A stretch of DNA of 30,021 bases from Mesorhizobium amorphae (GCA_003240775.1 QFNI01000047.1:1-30021); one strand, 5' to 3'; shown: positions 7,717-16,821, numbered from the stretch's first letter. Notes: generated by a model from the letters alone, not told the origin. Translations and numbers: made by a program.

Positions 7717-8469
7717 ATGGCTGAACCCCTTCGCAACTATCAGACGCGACCGGCCGGCTTCGACACGCGCACCGACGCAGGCATCGACCAGGGCCTGCGT
7801 TCCTACATGCTCAAGGTCTACAACCTCATGGCGCTGGGCCTGGCCATCACCGGCCTCGCCGCCTGGGGCGCGTTCAACGCCGCTGTCGGCGCCGACGGCC
7901 AGCTCACCCAGTTCGGTCAGCTGATCTATGCCAGCGCCTTCCGCTGGGTGGTGATCCTCGCCCCGCTCGCGCTCGTGTTCTTCCTGTCGTTCCGCGTCCA
8001 CAAGATGAGCGTGGCTGCGGCGCAGACCACGTTCTGGGTCTATGCAGGCCTCGTCGGCCTGTCGCTCTCGACCATCTTCCTGGTCTACACGGGCACTTCC
8101 ATCGTCCGCACCTTCTTCGTGACGGCGGCTGCCTTCGGCGCGCTCTCGCTCTACGGCTACACCACGCGCCGTGACCTGACCGCCATGGGTTCGTTCCTGG
8201 TGATGGGCCTGTTCGGCCTGATCATCGCCATGCTGGTCAACATCTTCCTGCAGTCCTCGGCCCTCCAGTTCGCCATCTCGGCGGCCGGCGTGCTGATCTT
8301 CTCGGGCCTCACCGCCTACGACACGCAGAAGATCAAGGAGATGTATTGGGAAGGCGACGACGCTGTGGTCGCCGGCCGCAAGGCCATCATGGGCGCGCTG
8401 ACGCTCTATCTCGACTTCATCAACCTCTTCATGTTCCTGCTCCAGTTCATGGGTCAGAACCGCGACTGA
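7717..8469 (+). CDS. Bax inhibitor-1/YccA family membrane protein
   Basis: A 250-residue inner-membrane protein with about seven hydrophobic segments after a hydrophilic N-terminus of about 30 residues (RPAGFDTRTDAGIDQGLRSYMLKVYNLMALGLAITG, a typical BI-1 start). Near the C-terminus it has the family's GLTAYDTQKIKEMYW and ALTLYLDFINLFMFLLQFMG. BI-1 homologues such as BsYetJ act as pH-sensitive calcium leak channels, and E. coli YccA interacts with FtsH; which applies here is unknown. AAGGAAA about 10 bases upstream supports the ATG. It is a single-gene unit, ending in a strong terminator. Confidence 0.93.
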   Translation: MAEPLRNYQTRPAGFDTRTDAGIDQGLRSYMLKVYNLMALGLAITGLAAWGAFNAAVGADGQLTQFGQLIYASAFRWVVILAPLALVFFLSFRVHKMSVAAAQTTFWVYAGLVGLSLSTIFLVYTGTSIVRTFFVTAAAFGALSLYGYTTRRDLTAMGSFLVMGLFGLIIAMLVNIFLQSSALQFAISAAGVLIFSGLTAYDTQKIKEMYWEGDDAVVAGRKAIMGALTLYLDFINLFMFLLQFMGQNRD

Positions 8470-8490
8470 GCAGAACCGAAACTGTAAGCG

Positions 8491-8526
8491 AAAGGGCGGT
8501 CCGGCGACGGACCGCCCTTTTTCTTT
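8491..8526 (+). terminator. Rho-independent terminator after the BI-1 gene
   Basis: A perfect 12-bp stem (8491-8502 with 8509-8520, core GGGCGGTCC/GGACCGCCC), a 6-base loop GGCGAC, and a T-rich tail to 8526. It starts 21 bases after the BI-1 stop and ends 14 bases before the GNAT start, so it separates the two genes. Confidence 0.93.
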
Positions 8527-8540
8527 GGGGGAGACGCTGG

Positions 8541-9065
8541 ATGGAACGGTCGGTGCGGACGGCGAACGAAGGCGACATTCCCGCCATCACGGCCATCTAT
8601 CGCCACGCGGTGCTCGAAGGCACGGCGAGCTACGAGATCGAGCCGCCCGACGAAAGCGAGATGCGCCGCCGCTTCCTGTCACTTGTCGAAAGTGGGTTTC
8701 CGTATCTGGTGGCGGAACGGGACGGGCAAGTGCTCGCCTATGCCTATGCCGGGCCGTTTCGCCAGCGCCCGGCCTATCGCTGGACGGTGGAGGATTCGGT
8801 CTATGTGTCGCCCGAGGCGCAGGGCCTGGGGCTCGGGCGGATGCTTCTCGAAGCGCTGGTCAGGGAGTGCGAGACGCGCGGCTTTCGCCAACTGCTGGCG
8901 GTGATCGGCGGCGCGCACCCGGCTTCGGTGGGCCTGCACGAGAGGTTGGGCTTTCAGCATGCCGGTCGCATCGAGGGCTCGGGCTTCAAGCACGGCCGCT
9001 GGCTGGACACGGTTCTGATGCAGCGCGCGCTGAACGGGGGCACGGGGTCGCCGCCGGAAGGATAG
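8541..9065 (+). CDS. GNAT N-acetyltransferase, phosphinothricin acetyltransferase-like
   Basis: A 174-residue GNAT enzyme of the Pat/YncA (MnaT) group, which acetylates amines with acetyl-CoA. Visible features are the N-terminal RTANEGDIPAITAIYRHAVLEGTASYE, typical of this group; EDSVYVSPEAQGLGLGRMLLEALV with the acetyl-CoA loop QGLGLG at 94-99; and the C-terminal SVGLHERLGFQHAGRIEGSGFKHGRWLDTVLMQR. Relatives act on phosphinothricin, methionine sulfoximine or other amino acids, so the substrate cannot be fixed. GGGGGAG about 8 bases upstream supports the ATG at 8541. An inverted pair of REP elements follows 11 bases after the stop. Confidence 0.92.
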   Translation: MERSVRTANEGDIPAITAIYRHAVLEGTASYEIEPPDESEMRRRFLSLVESGFPYLVAERDGQVLAYAYAGPFRQRPAYRWTVEDSVYVSPEAQGLGLGRMLLEALVRECETRGFRQLLAVIGGAHPASVGLHERLGFQHAGRIEGSGFKHGRWLDTVLMQRALNGGTGSPPEG

Positions 9066-9076
9066 GGGCGCGAACG

Positions 9077-9214
9077 GGTGCGTGCTTCGAGGCCCGCAAA
9101 GGGCGGGCACCTCAGCATGAGAAAGGTTGGCACTGTCCCGAGACGGAAAAGGTCAGCGCCCCACGGTCCTCACGCCGAGGTGCCCGGCTTCAGCCGGGCC
9201 TCGAAGCACGCACC
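9077..9214. repeat. Inverted pair of alphaproteobacterial REP-type hairpins
   Basis: The two ends (9077-9096 and 9195-9214) are perfect 20-base inverted repeats with core GTGCTTCGAGGCCCG. Each end is also part of its own hairpin: GAGG-CCCGC/GCGGG-CA-CCTC at 9089-9113, and GAGG-TG-CCCGGC/GCCGGG-CCTC at 9177-9202. The type, a GAGGCCCG...GGGCACCTCA hairpin, is a familiar intergenic repeat of alphaproteobacteria, here as a head-to-head (BIME-like) pair. It lies between the convergent GNAT and DUF2794 genes and could stop transcription from both sides. Confidence 0.85.
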
Positions 9215-9228
9215 ACCCTTTCCACCGC

Positions 9229-9618
9229 TCAGGCCCCCACCACCTTCAGCGTCTTGTCGAACACCGTCAGTACGCGCGCCAGTTCGTGGCCGCGCTTGAG
9301 GACCTGGCCCGCGGCGGAGACCACCGAATAGGCGCCCTGGCGGCGGGCAAGGCTCGGGTCCTTGATGATGGAGAAGAGCGGCGTCTCGCTGGTGCGGCGG
9401 AACACGGAAAACACCGCGCGGTCGCTCAGGTGGTCGATCGCATAGTCGCGCCATTCGTTGGCGGCCACCATGCGCCCGTAGATGCGCAGGATCTGGTCGA
9501 GCTCGCGGCGGTCGAAGGTGACGGGCAGCGAAAGCCTGCGGCGGCGCAGCTCGCCATAGGGAACCAGTGTCGAGGCGTCTTCGTCGCCCGTGCCACCCGT
9601 GATGCCGCCATCGGTCAT
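9229..9618 (-). CDS. DUF2794 family protein
   Basis: A 129-residue, probably cytoplasmic protein of the alphaproteobacterial DUF2794 family. Characteristic stretches are LPVTFDRRELDQILRIYGRMVAANEWRDYAIDHLSDRAVFSVFRR and PLFSIIKDPSLARRQGAYSVVSAAGQVLKRG. No enzymatic motif, signal peptide or membrane segment is seen and the role is unknown. GAGGAC about 9 bases upstream supports the ATG at 9618; the frame is open to 9723 but the extra part is low-complexity. It is closely flanked by repeats: the REP pair beyond its 3' end and a long hairpin plus another palindromic element in its upstream region. Confidence 0.82.
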   Translation of the reverse strand: MTDGGITGGTGDEDASTLVPYGELRRRRLSLPVTFDRRELDQILRIYGRMVAANEWRDYAIDHLSDRAVFSVFRRTSETPLFSIIKDPSLARRQGAYSVVSAAGQVLKRGHELARVLTVFDKTLKVVGA

Positions 9619-9808
9619 GCGCGCTTGTCCTCGATAGAGCCTCTCGGGCTCAAGGTGCGCGCGGCGGGCCCGCATTTCAACCCTCGGCTCGGGCCAAATC
9701 CGCAAGCCGGCTTGGGTTTGCACCCGGCTGACGCTGCGCGAGCGGGACGCCGCAATCCCGCCCCCTTTTGCTCAATCTCGTGCCCCAAAGAGGGGCGACG
9801 ATCCCCTT

Positions 9809-9900
9809 GTCTCCAGGGACCGTTCGGCCTTCCACCGGCCCGTAACCCCCAAAGCCCCCCGCCCACGGGCCGGTGTCGGGCCGAACGCAGTCCCGGAGAC
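9809..9900. repeat. Long imperfect hairpin of 31 base pairs
   Basis: Four consecutive stems stack: GTCTCC 9809-9814 with 9895-9900; GGGAC 9816-9820 with 9890-9894; CGTTCGGCC 9821-9829 with 9879-9887; CACCGGCCCGT 9833-9843 with 9865-9875. They are separated only by a bulged A, a CA bulge and a 3x3 internal loop, around a C-rich 21-base loop. Nothing like the SRP RNA GGAA loop is visible. It could be a structured RNA, part of the DUF2794 leader (minus strand), or a repeat element. Confidence 0.7.
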
Positions 9901-9949
9901 GACCCCCACCTTTCGCGGGTTTTCCCTTTCGAGGGAGCGGGCGACCGAG

Positions 9950-9995
9950 AGCATTTCCAGCAGAAGTGCGCAGCGGTTTTGCGTCTGGAAATGCT
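9950..9995. repeat. Rhizobiales-type palindromic intergenic element
   Basis: Perfect 11-base arms AGCATTTCCAG (9950-9960) and CTGGAAATGCT (9985-9995) enclose a 24-base centre containing GCGGTTTTGCGT. Elements of the form GCATTT...CGGTTTTGCG...AAATGC are scattered between genes in rhizobial genomes. It starts 16 bases beyond the DUF1223 stop and may act as its transcript end. Confidence 0.7.
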
Positions 9996-10011
9996 GCAAA
10001 AACAGACTGGT

Positions 10012-10779
10012 CTAGCGCGCGGGCTCGCGCAGCACGGCTGCGCCGAGCACGGCGCGCGGCATGCCCTTGCTGTCGGTTTCCTGGAGAAGGGCCGCAGCCC
10101 CTTGCTTCGCGTCGATCCCCATCCAGGACACGGACACGCGCGCGGGCGTGCCGTCCCATCGCGCGATCTCGCGCACCTCTGTGACGGGGTTCCAATAGAG
10201 AATAGTGTGGCCCTCGTTCTCGCCGCCACGGATCGGCAGATCGGCAGGCGCCTTGAAAAGCACGAGCAACAGCCGCGCGCGGGGCATGGTCGTTGCGTTC
10301 TCCTCTGCACCGGGCACCACGACCGTCGCCCCCTCGGGCGAGGCCTCGACGCCCAGCACGACGCTGAGCCCCGCGCCCGCATTGCTCATCTCCTTGAGCG
10401 CGCGCAGGATCTTGTCGCGCTTGGCGCCGTTCATCTGGACGCGGCCGTTGATCACGAGCTGGGGCGTGTAGACCATGCGCTTGCCGAAGGCCTGGGCATA
10501 GGACTTCTGGCGCTGGGTGTGGTCGGGCGTGGCGAAGCTGTCGTGCCAGCCGAGATAATCCCAGTAATCGACGTGGAAGGCGAGCGCGAGGAGATCGGGC
10601 CGCGTTCCCCCCAGTTCCGCCAGAACGGCATCGGCGGGCGGGCAGGAGTTGCAGCCCTGCGAGGTGAACAGCTCGACCACGCTCGCGATGCGGCGCGGCG
10701 CCTCGCTGCCGGCGGATGCCGGCGCGACGAGGCCGAGGCAGACGAGCGACGCGGCAAGCGCCTGGCGCAGTCCGAACAT
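10012..10779 (-). CDS. DUF1223 family exported thioredoxin-like protein
   Basis: A 255-residue exported protein. Residues 1-23 form a signal peptide (SLVCLGLVAPASA). The DUF1223 core follows: VVELFTSQGCNSCPPADAVLAELG with the CNSC pair at Cys43 and Cys46 in a thioredoxin-like position, then LAFHVDYWDYLGWHDSFATPDHTQRQKSYAQAFG and the cis-proline-like YTPQLVINGR. A periplasmic thiol/disulfide role is likely from the fold but not proven. The start is taken as ATG 10779; a TTG two codons earlier (10785) is possible, and neither has a good ribosome binding site. It follows acnA on the same strand, with a terminator between them, so it probably has its own promoter. Confidence 0.88.
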   Translation of the reverse strand: MFGLRQALAASLVCLGLVAPASAGSEAPRRIASVVELFTSQGCNSCPPADAVLAELGGTRPDLLALAFHVDYWDYLGWHDSFATPDHTQRQKSYAQAFGKRMVYTPQLVINGRVQMNGAKRDKILRALKEMSNAGAGLSVVLGVEASPEGATVVVPGAEENATTMPRARLLLVLFKAPADLPIRGGENEGHTILYWNPVTEVREIARWDGTPARVSVSWMGIDAKQGAAALLQETDSKGMPRAVLGAAVLREPAR

Positions 10780-10908
10780 CAGCAAAGCGCTTGGGATGAC
10801 ATGGCAGAAGGCTCCGTGCGGGTCGGGCGGACACTCCTTCAGCGGAGAGACGGAGGGAAGTCAACTTGCGGTGACGCCCGCGCGAGTGGGGCCCCGTGCG
10901 CCCGAAAG

Positions 10909-10936
10909 AGAAAGGGGGCCGAAGCCCCCTCTTTTT
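10909..10936 (-). terminator. Rho-independent terminator of acnA
   Basis: A GGGGGC/GCCCCC stem (10914-10919 with 10924-10929) with a four-base loop. On the minus strand it is followed by a TTTCTCTTTC tract, 10 bases after the acnA stop; on the plus strand a CTCTTTTTC tract follows, so it may work both ways. Confidence 0.88.
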
Positions 10937-10939
10937 CGC

Positions 10940-13633
<2,694 letters not shown>

Positions 13634-13967
13634 GTGTGCGGTCTCTTTTCGTCTCTCGCCGGCCGATCTGCAGCCGGTTTTCCAAGCGCTCCTGCCCATG
13701 CGGTTTCAGGAGAAAAGAAACCGCATGAGGGCGGAGAGCCCATTCGTGGGGATGGCCCTGTCGCGCGGAAAACGCGCGTGGCAAAGGCCGTCCTCGGCGA
13801 TGCGGGTGCGGCCATTTCCGCGAGTGCCGTGGCAGGCCCGAAAAGGCGCCGTCCGGCACGAAAGGAAAGTCCCGCGCCGACCGCTGGCACGGTTGTCTCG
13901 CATATACGGAACTTCGTAGAACGATTCCAGACTGTTGTGGCGTGCGGGCCCGGAGAAAACGCTGTTG
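13634..13967. other. acnA-ccmA divergent intergenic region
   Basis: The 334 bases between the two starts must hold promoters for both directions. The clearest element is the inverted repeat at 13697-13727. The stretch at 13896-13930, including GCATATACGG, is the only AT-richer part and is the likeliest promoter zone, but I see no box close to consensus. No clear Irr- or RirA-type iron-control site was found for acnA. Confidence 0.5.
13697..13727. promoter_or_regulatory. Perfect inverted repeat in the acnA leader
   Basis: CATGCGGTTTC (13697-13707) and GAAACCGCATG (13717-13727) form an 11-bp perfect stem with a 9-base purine-rich loop. It lies 64-94 bases upstream of the acnA start codon, so it is in the acnA leader if transcription begins in the AT-richer zone. 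It may be an operator, an RNA hairpin, or one copy of a dispersed rhizobial repeat. Confidence 0.6.
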
Positions 13968-14603
13968 GTGTGGCTTGTGGCCGAAAATCTCGCGGGCGCG
14001 CGGGGCGGGGAAACCTTGTTCGAGCGCCTGGACTTCCGGGTGGGGCCGGGCGAGCTGCTCGCGGTCACCGGCCCGAACGGGGCGGGCAAGACCACGCTTC
14101 TGCGGATGGCCGCGGGCCTCCTGCCGCCGGTGGATGGTCGGATCGCCATCGCGGAAGCCTATGAGGATGGCATGCGGCTCGGCGACGCCTGCCATTTCCT
14201 GGCCGCCCAGAACGCGATGAAGCTGACGCTTTCGGTGGCGGAGAACCTCCGCTTCTGGCGCGACTTCCTCCAATCCGCGGCACCCGACGCGTTTCGCGCC
14301 GAACTCAGGCTCGACGTGGAGGCGGCGCTCGACGCCGTGGGCCTCGCGCAAACGCGCGACTTGCCCTTCGGCGCGCTGTCCACGGGGCAGCGGCGGCGGG
14401 TGGCCATCGCGCGGCTGCTGGTCGCGCACCGGCCGATCTGGCTGCTCGACGAGCCGCTGGCGGGGCTTGACGCACGCGCCGAGGCGCGGTTCGCGGAGCT
14501 GCTCGGCGCCCATCTGGCGAATGGCGGCTCGGCCGTGGCCGCCGTGCACGGGCCGCTCGGGATCACGCCCACGCACACGCTCCAACTCGGAGCCTCGCAT
14601 TGA
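13968..14603 (+). CDS. ccmA: Cytochrome c biogenesis haem-exporter ATP-binding protein CcmA
   Basis: A 211-residue ABC ATPase. With CcmB it forms the CcmAB complex, which uses ATP to release haem-loaded CcmE in the System I cytochrome c pathway. It begins VWLVAENLAGARGGETLF like other CcmA proteins. Walker A GPNGAGKTT is at 35-43, the signature is the CcmA-type LSTGQRRRVAIARL, and Walker B is IWLLDEPLAGLD. The start is GTG 13968, or TTG 13965, which is better spaced from GGAG at about 13952; the frame continues to 13935 without homology. The stop overlaps the ccmB start. Confidence 0.93.
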   Translation: MWLVAENLAGARGGETLFERLDFRVGPGELLAVTGPNGAGKTTLLRMAAGLLPPVDGRIAIAEAYEDGMRLGDACHFLAAQNAMKLTLSVAENLRFWRDFLQSAAPDAFRAELRLDVEAALDAVGLAQTRDLPFGALSTGQRRRVAIARLLVAHRPIWLLDEPLAGLDARAEARFAELLGAHLANGGSAVAAVHGPLGITPTHTLQLGASH

Positions 14604-15259
14604 GCGCCGTGTTCCTGCGCGATCTGAGGCTGGCCGCCCGCGCGGGCGGCGGTGCGCTCACCGGGCTCCTTTTCTTTCTCGCGGTGATCGCCATCATGCC
14701 GTTCGCCATCGGGCCGGACATGAACCTGCTCGGACGGCTCGGGCCCGCGATCCTCTGGATCGGCGCGCTGCTCGCAGCCCTTCTCGGCCTCGACCGCATC
14801 TTCGCCGGCGACCGCGACGACGGCTCGCTCGATGCCATCGTGGGAGCGTCCGACCTGTTCGGCCTGGTGGTGCTCTCGCTCGCCAAGGGATTTGCGCACT
14901 GGGTGGCGAACCTGCTGCCGATCGTGATCGCAGCACCCGTCTTCGGACTTCTCGTCAACCTTTCCCTGGAGGGGAGCCTGGCGGTCGCGCTGACGCTCTT
15001 TCTGGGAACGCCGGGCCTGAGCCTCGTGGGAACGGCGGGCGCGGCCGCTGCGGTCGCCCTGCCGCGCGGCGGGGTTCTGGTGGGGGTGCTGATCCTGCCA
15101 TTCGCGGTACCCACGCTGATCTTCGGGGTGAGCGCCGCCTCCGCCGCCGTGACGGGCACACCCGTGCAGCCGCCGCTCCTCCTGCTTTGCGCGGTGACCT
15201 TGTTTCTGGGCGTGGTCGGCCCGGTCGCTGCGGCGCTCGCGCTGCGCGAAGCGGAGTAG
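14600..15259 (+). CDS. ccmB: Cytochrome c biogenesis haem-exporter permease CcmB
   Basis: A 219-residue inner-membrane protein with six hydrophobic segments, the normal CcmB size. Family features are the N-terminal FLRDLRLAARAGGGALTGLLFFL, the segment LGPAILWIGALLAALLGLDRIFAGDRDDGSLD and FLGTPGLSLVGTAGAAAAVALPRGGVLVGVLILPFAVPTLIFG. It starts with TTG at 14600, overlapping the ccmA stop by four bases (TTGA), so it is translationally coupled. In most Hyphomicrobiales ccmC, ccmD and ccmG come next; here they do not, and an intergenic stretch and an unrelated gene follow. Confidence 0.94.
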   Translation: MSAVFLRDLRLAARAGGGALTGLLFFLAVIAIMPFAIGPDMNLLGRLGPAILWIGALLAALLGLDRIFAGDRDDGSLDAIVGASDLFGLVVLSLAKGFAHWVANLLPIVIAAPVFGLLVNLSLEGSLAVALTLFLGTPGLSLVGTAGAAAAVALPRGGVLVGVLILPFAVPTLIFGVSAASAAVTGTPVQPPLLLLCAVTLFLGVVGPVAAALALREAE

Positions 15260-15375
15260 CGCCGCAGGCCCGAATAAGAGCGTTCTTCACAAATCCTTCA
15301 TCATTCCGTGAGCCTCGGAACTCGCCCGGCCCGCCCCCGTTCACCCGCACCTTTCAGCTTGGCGAGGATGCTGGA

Positions 15376-15447
15376 ATGACGAATTTCCTTCACAAGGCGG
15401 TGTTTGCGGCGTCGTTCGGCTTCGTGCTCGCTTTCACCCTGATCTGA
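15376..15447 (+). CDS. Possible 23-residue hydrophobic small protein
   Basis: An ATG 8 bases after GAGG opens a 23-codon frame. The peptide has a short polar start (MTNFLHK) followed by a purely hydrophobic stretch (AVFAASFGFVLAFTLI), enough for one membrane helix. It sits 116 bases after ccmB, and its TGA directly abuts the TCA that marks the ltaE stop on the other strand (TGATCA). It is not CcmD-like: CcmD is longer and has a charged tail after its helix. Too short to confirm by composition; confidence rests on the ribosome binding site and the helix. Confidence 0.45.
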   Translation: MTNFLHKAVFAASFGFVLAFTLI

Positions 15448-16500
15448 TCAGCCGCGCAGCAGCCCTGCGAAGCGCTCGACATCCGCTTCCTGGGTGGCGA
15501 AGCTTGTGACCAAGCGGACCAAGCTCTCGCCCGGAGCCACGTCGCCCTCCCAGCCATGCGGAGCGTGCCAGTCGTAGAAAGCGGCGCCCGCCTGGCGCAG
15601 GCGGTCGGCTTCCGTGCGGGGCATCACGGCGAAGACCTCGTTGGCTTCGGGCTCCCAGGCCAAGCGCACATGGTTGGACCGGGCGATGGCTTGGCGCAGG
15701 CCCTCCGCCATGCGGTTCGCGTGGGCAGCGCTTTCGAGCCAGAGGTCGTCCGCGAAATAAGCCTCGAACTGGGCGGCCACGAAGCGGGTCTTGGAGAAGA
15801 GCTGGGCCGCGCGCTTGCGCATGAAACCGAAATTCTGGGCCTTCGTTGGATCGAAGAAGATCAGCGCTTCCGCGCACCAGCAGCCGTTCTTGGTGCCGCC
15901 GAAGGAGAGGATGTCGACCCCGCGCTTCCATGTCATCTCGGCGGGCGTGGCATCGAGATGGCGCAGCGCGTTGGCGAAGCGGGCGCCGTCCATATGGAGC
16001 GCCAAGTCCCGCTTGTGCGCCACGCCGGCGATTGTCTCGATGGCATCGAGCGGATAAACCGTGCCGACCTCGGTGGACTGGGTGATCGACACGGCCACGG
16101 GCCGCCCCGAATGGATGTTGCCCTCGGGAAATCGTGCGATCTCGCGTTGAAGCGCTGCCGGGTCCATGCGCCCGAGCGGACCCGCCACGGGGCGGAGCCG
16201 CCCGCCCGACGACAGGAATTCGGGCGCGCCGCACTCGTCTTCGAGCATGTGGGCTTCCGTGTGCGCGAAACACACGCCGCCGGGCTTGGTGACGGCTGCG
16301 AGCGCGAGCGCGTTGGCCGCCGTTCCCGTCGCCACGAAGAACACCGCCACCTCGCGCTCGAACACGCGGTTGAAAGTTTCCTCGACGCGCCGGTCGAGGT
16401 CCGAGGTGCCATAGGCCGCGGCAAATCCGCCCGCATAGGTGGAGAGCGCCTCGGCCACGCGCGGATGGGCGCCTGCCCAATTGTCGGATGCGAAGAACAT
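15448..16500 (-). CDS. ltaE: Low-specificity L-threonine aldolase (PLP enzyme)
   Basis: A 350-residue fold-type I PLP enzyme that cleaves L-threonine/allo-threonine to glycine and acetaldehyde. Visible features are FFASDNWAGAHPRV near the start, GTGTAANALAL (58-68), the ring-stacking His84 in TEAHMLEDECGAPE, HMDGAR with Asp171 contacting the PLP nitrogen, and SFGGTKNG with Schiff-base Lys204. The ATG at 16500 has GAAGGAG just upstream and gives the family length; the frame continues to 16566 without homology. It is divergent from gltB and ends tail-to-tail with the small ORF. Confidence 0.93.
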   Translation of the reverse strand: MFFASDNWAGAHPRVAEALSTYAGGFAAAYGTSDLDRRVEETFNRVFEREVAVFFVATGTAANALALAAVTKPGGVCFAHTEAHMLEDECGAPEFLSSGGRLRPVAGPLGRMDPAALQREIARFPEGNIHSGRPVAVSITQSTEVGTVYPLDAIETIAGVAHKRDLALHMDGARFANALRHLDATPAEMTWKRGVDILSFGGTKNGCWCAEALIFFDPTKAQNFGFMRKRAAQLFSKTRFVAAQFEAYFADDLWLESAAHANRMAEGLRQAIARSNHVRLAWEPEANEVFAVMPRTEADRLRQAGAAFYDWHAPHGWEGDVAPGESLVRLVTSFATQEADVERFAGLLRG

Positions 16501-16599
16501 GGTGGCTCCTTCAGGCAAAGGCCGTGCGCCCGCGCCGTGACGCGCTGATCGGGGGCTGTCTTGCACGAGGTTTCGGCGAAATCGCGCAAAAAAACGACA

Positions 16600-16614
16600 C
16601 GCAACATTGTTGCG
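16600..16614. promoter_or_regulatory. Perfect 15-base palindrome CGCAACATTGTTGCG
   Basis: Perfect dyad of two 7-base arms around one base, 100 bases upstream of the ltaE start. It has the size and symmetry of a binding site for a dimeric repressor or an Lrp/AsnC-type protein. The regulator cannot be named from the sequence. Confidence 0.5.
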
Positions 16615-16709
16615 CGTTGATAGGTCCAGGCAAAATTATTGATGCTTTCGGCGGGCCTTGCTTTGCGCTTCGGTCTTGTGCGGGAAGATTCGATCTGTCA
16701 TGAGGTGGA

Positions 16710-16730
16710 TAGGGCAGTATTACTGTCCTA
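16710..16730. promoter_or_regulatory. 21-base near-perfect palindrome upstream of gltB
   Basis: AGGGCAGTATTACTGTCCT flanked by T and A gives ten pairs around a central base, with one G-T mismatch (16714/16726). It lies in the AT-richest part of the gap, 115 bases before the gltB ATG, where a promoter is expected, and looks like an operator. The regulator is unknown. Confidence 0.55.
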
Positions 16731-16749
16731 ATTAATGGGAGGTTGGCCA

Positions 16750-16821
16750 AGCCGGATCGGGCGTTGTAAAACGCGCCCGCCGGCTGGTCCCGCATGAGGG
16801 CGGGGCGTTTGGCCGGCTTTT
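16750..16821 (+). promoter_or_regulatory. Two mutually exclusive hairpins in the gltB leader
   Basis: Hairpin A pairs AGCCGG (16750-16755) with CCGGCT (16780-16785), with an inner stem GGGCGTT (16759-16765) against 16770-16778. Hairpin B pairs GCCGGC (16779-16784) with GCCGGC (16812-16817), with inner CCCGC (16789-16793) against GCGGG (16800-16804), and is followed by TTTT (16818-16821). A and B share 16780-16784, so only one can form. The layout resembles an antiterminator/terminator pair, but the T tract is short and GC-rich DNA gives such pairs by chance. Confidence 0.35.

Larger units (their letters stand above)
9619..10011. other. 393-base intergenic region rich in inverted repeats
   Basis: This gap between the DUF2794 gene and the end of the DUF1223 gene holds no convincing coding sequence; open frames here lack ribosome binding sites and protein-like composition. 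It contains the 31-bp imperfect hairpin at 9809-9900 and the palindromic element at 9950-9995. Smaller hairpins include a GCGGGA/TCCCGC stem around 9747-9766. No tRNA T-loop sequence was found. Confidence 0.6.

Noticed and set aside
9809..9900. 6S RNA or SRP RNA gene
   Set aside because: No GGAA-type SRP loop or 6S-like central bubble, and the neighbours are not those usual for ssrS or ffs.
13905..13935. Iron-control (Irr/Fur-like) box near acnA and ccmA
   Set aside because: The TCGT-AGA-ACGA symmetry is short and does not match known ICE or RirA patterns.
15368..15379. A three-codon upstream ORF (ATG CTG GAA TGA) overlapping the start of the small ORF
   Set aside because: Its ATG directly abuts the GAGG and is unlikely to be used; most probably chance.
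15376..15447. The small ORF as CcmD
   Set aside because: CcmD is about 50 residues and has a basic, charged tail after its helix; this peptide stops inside the helix.
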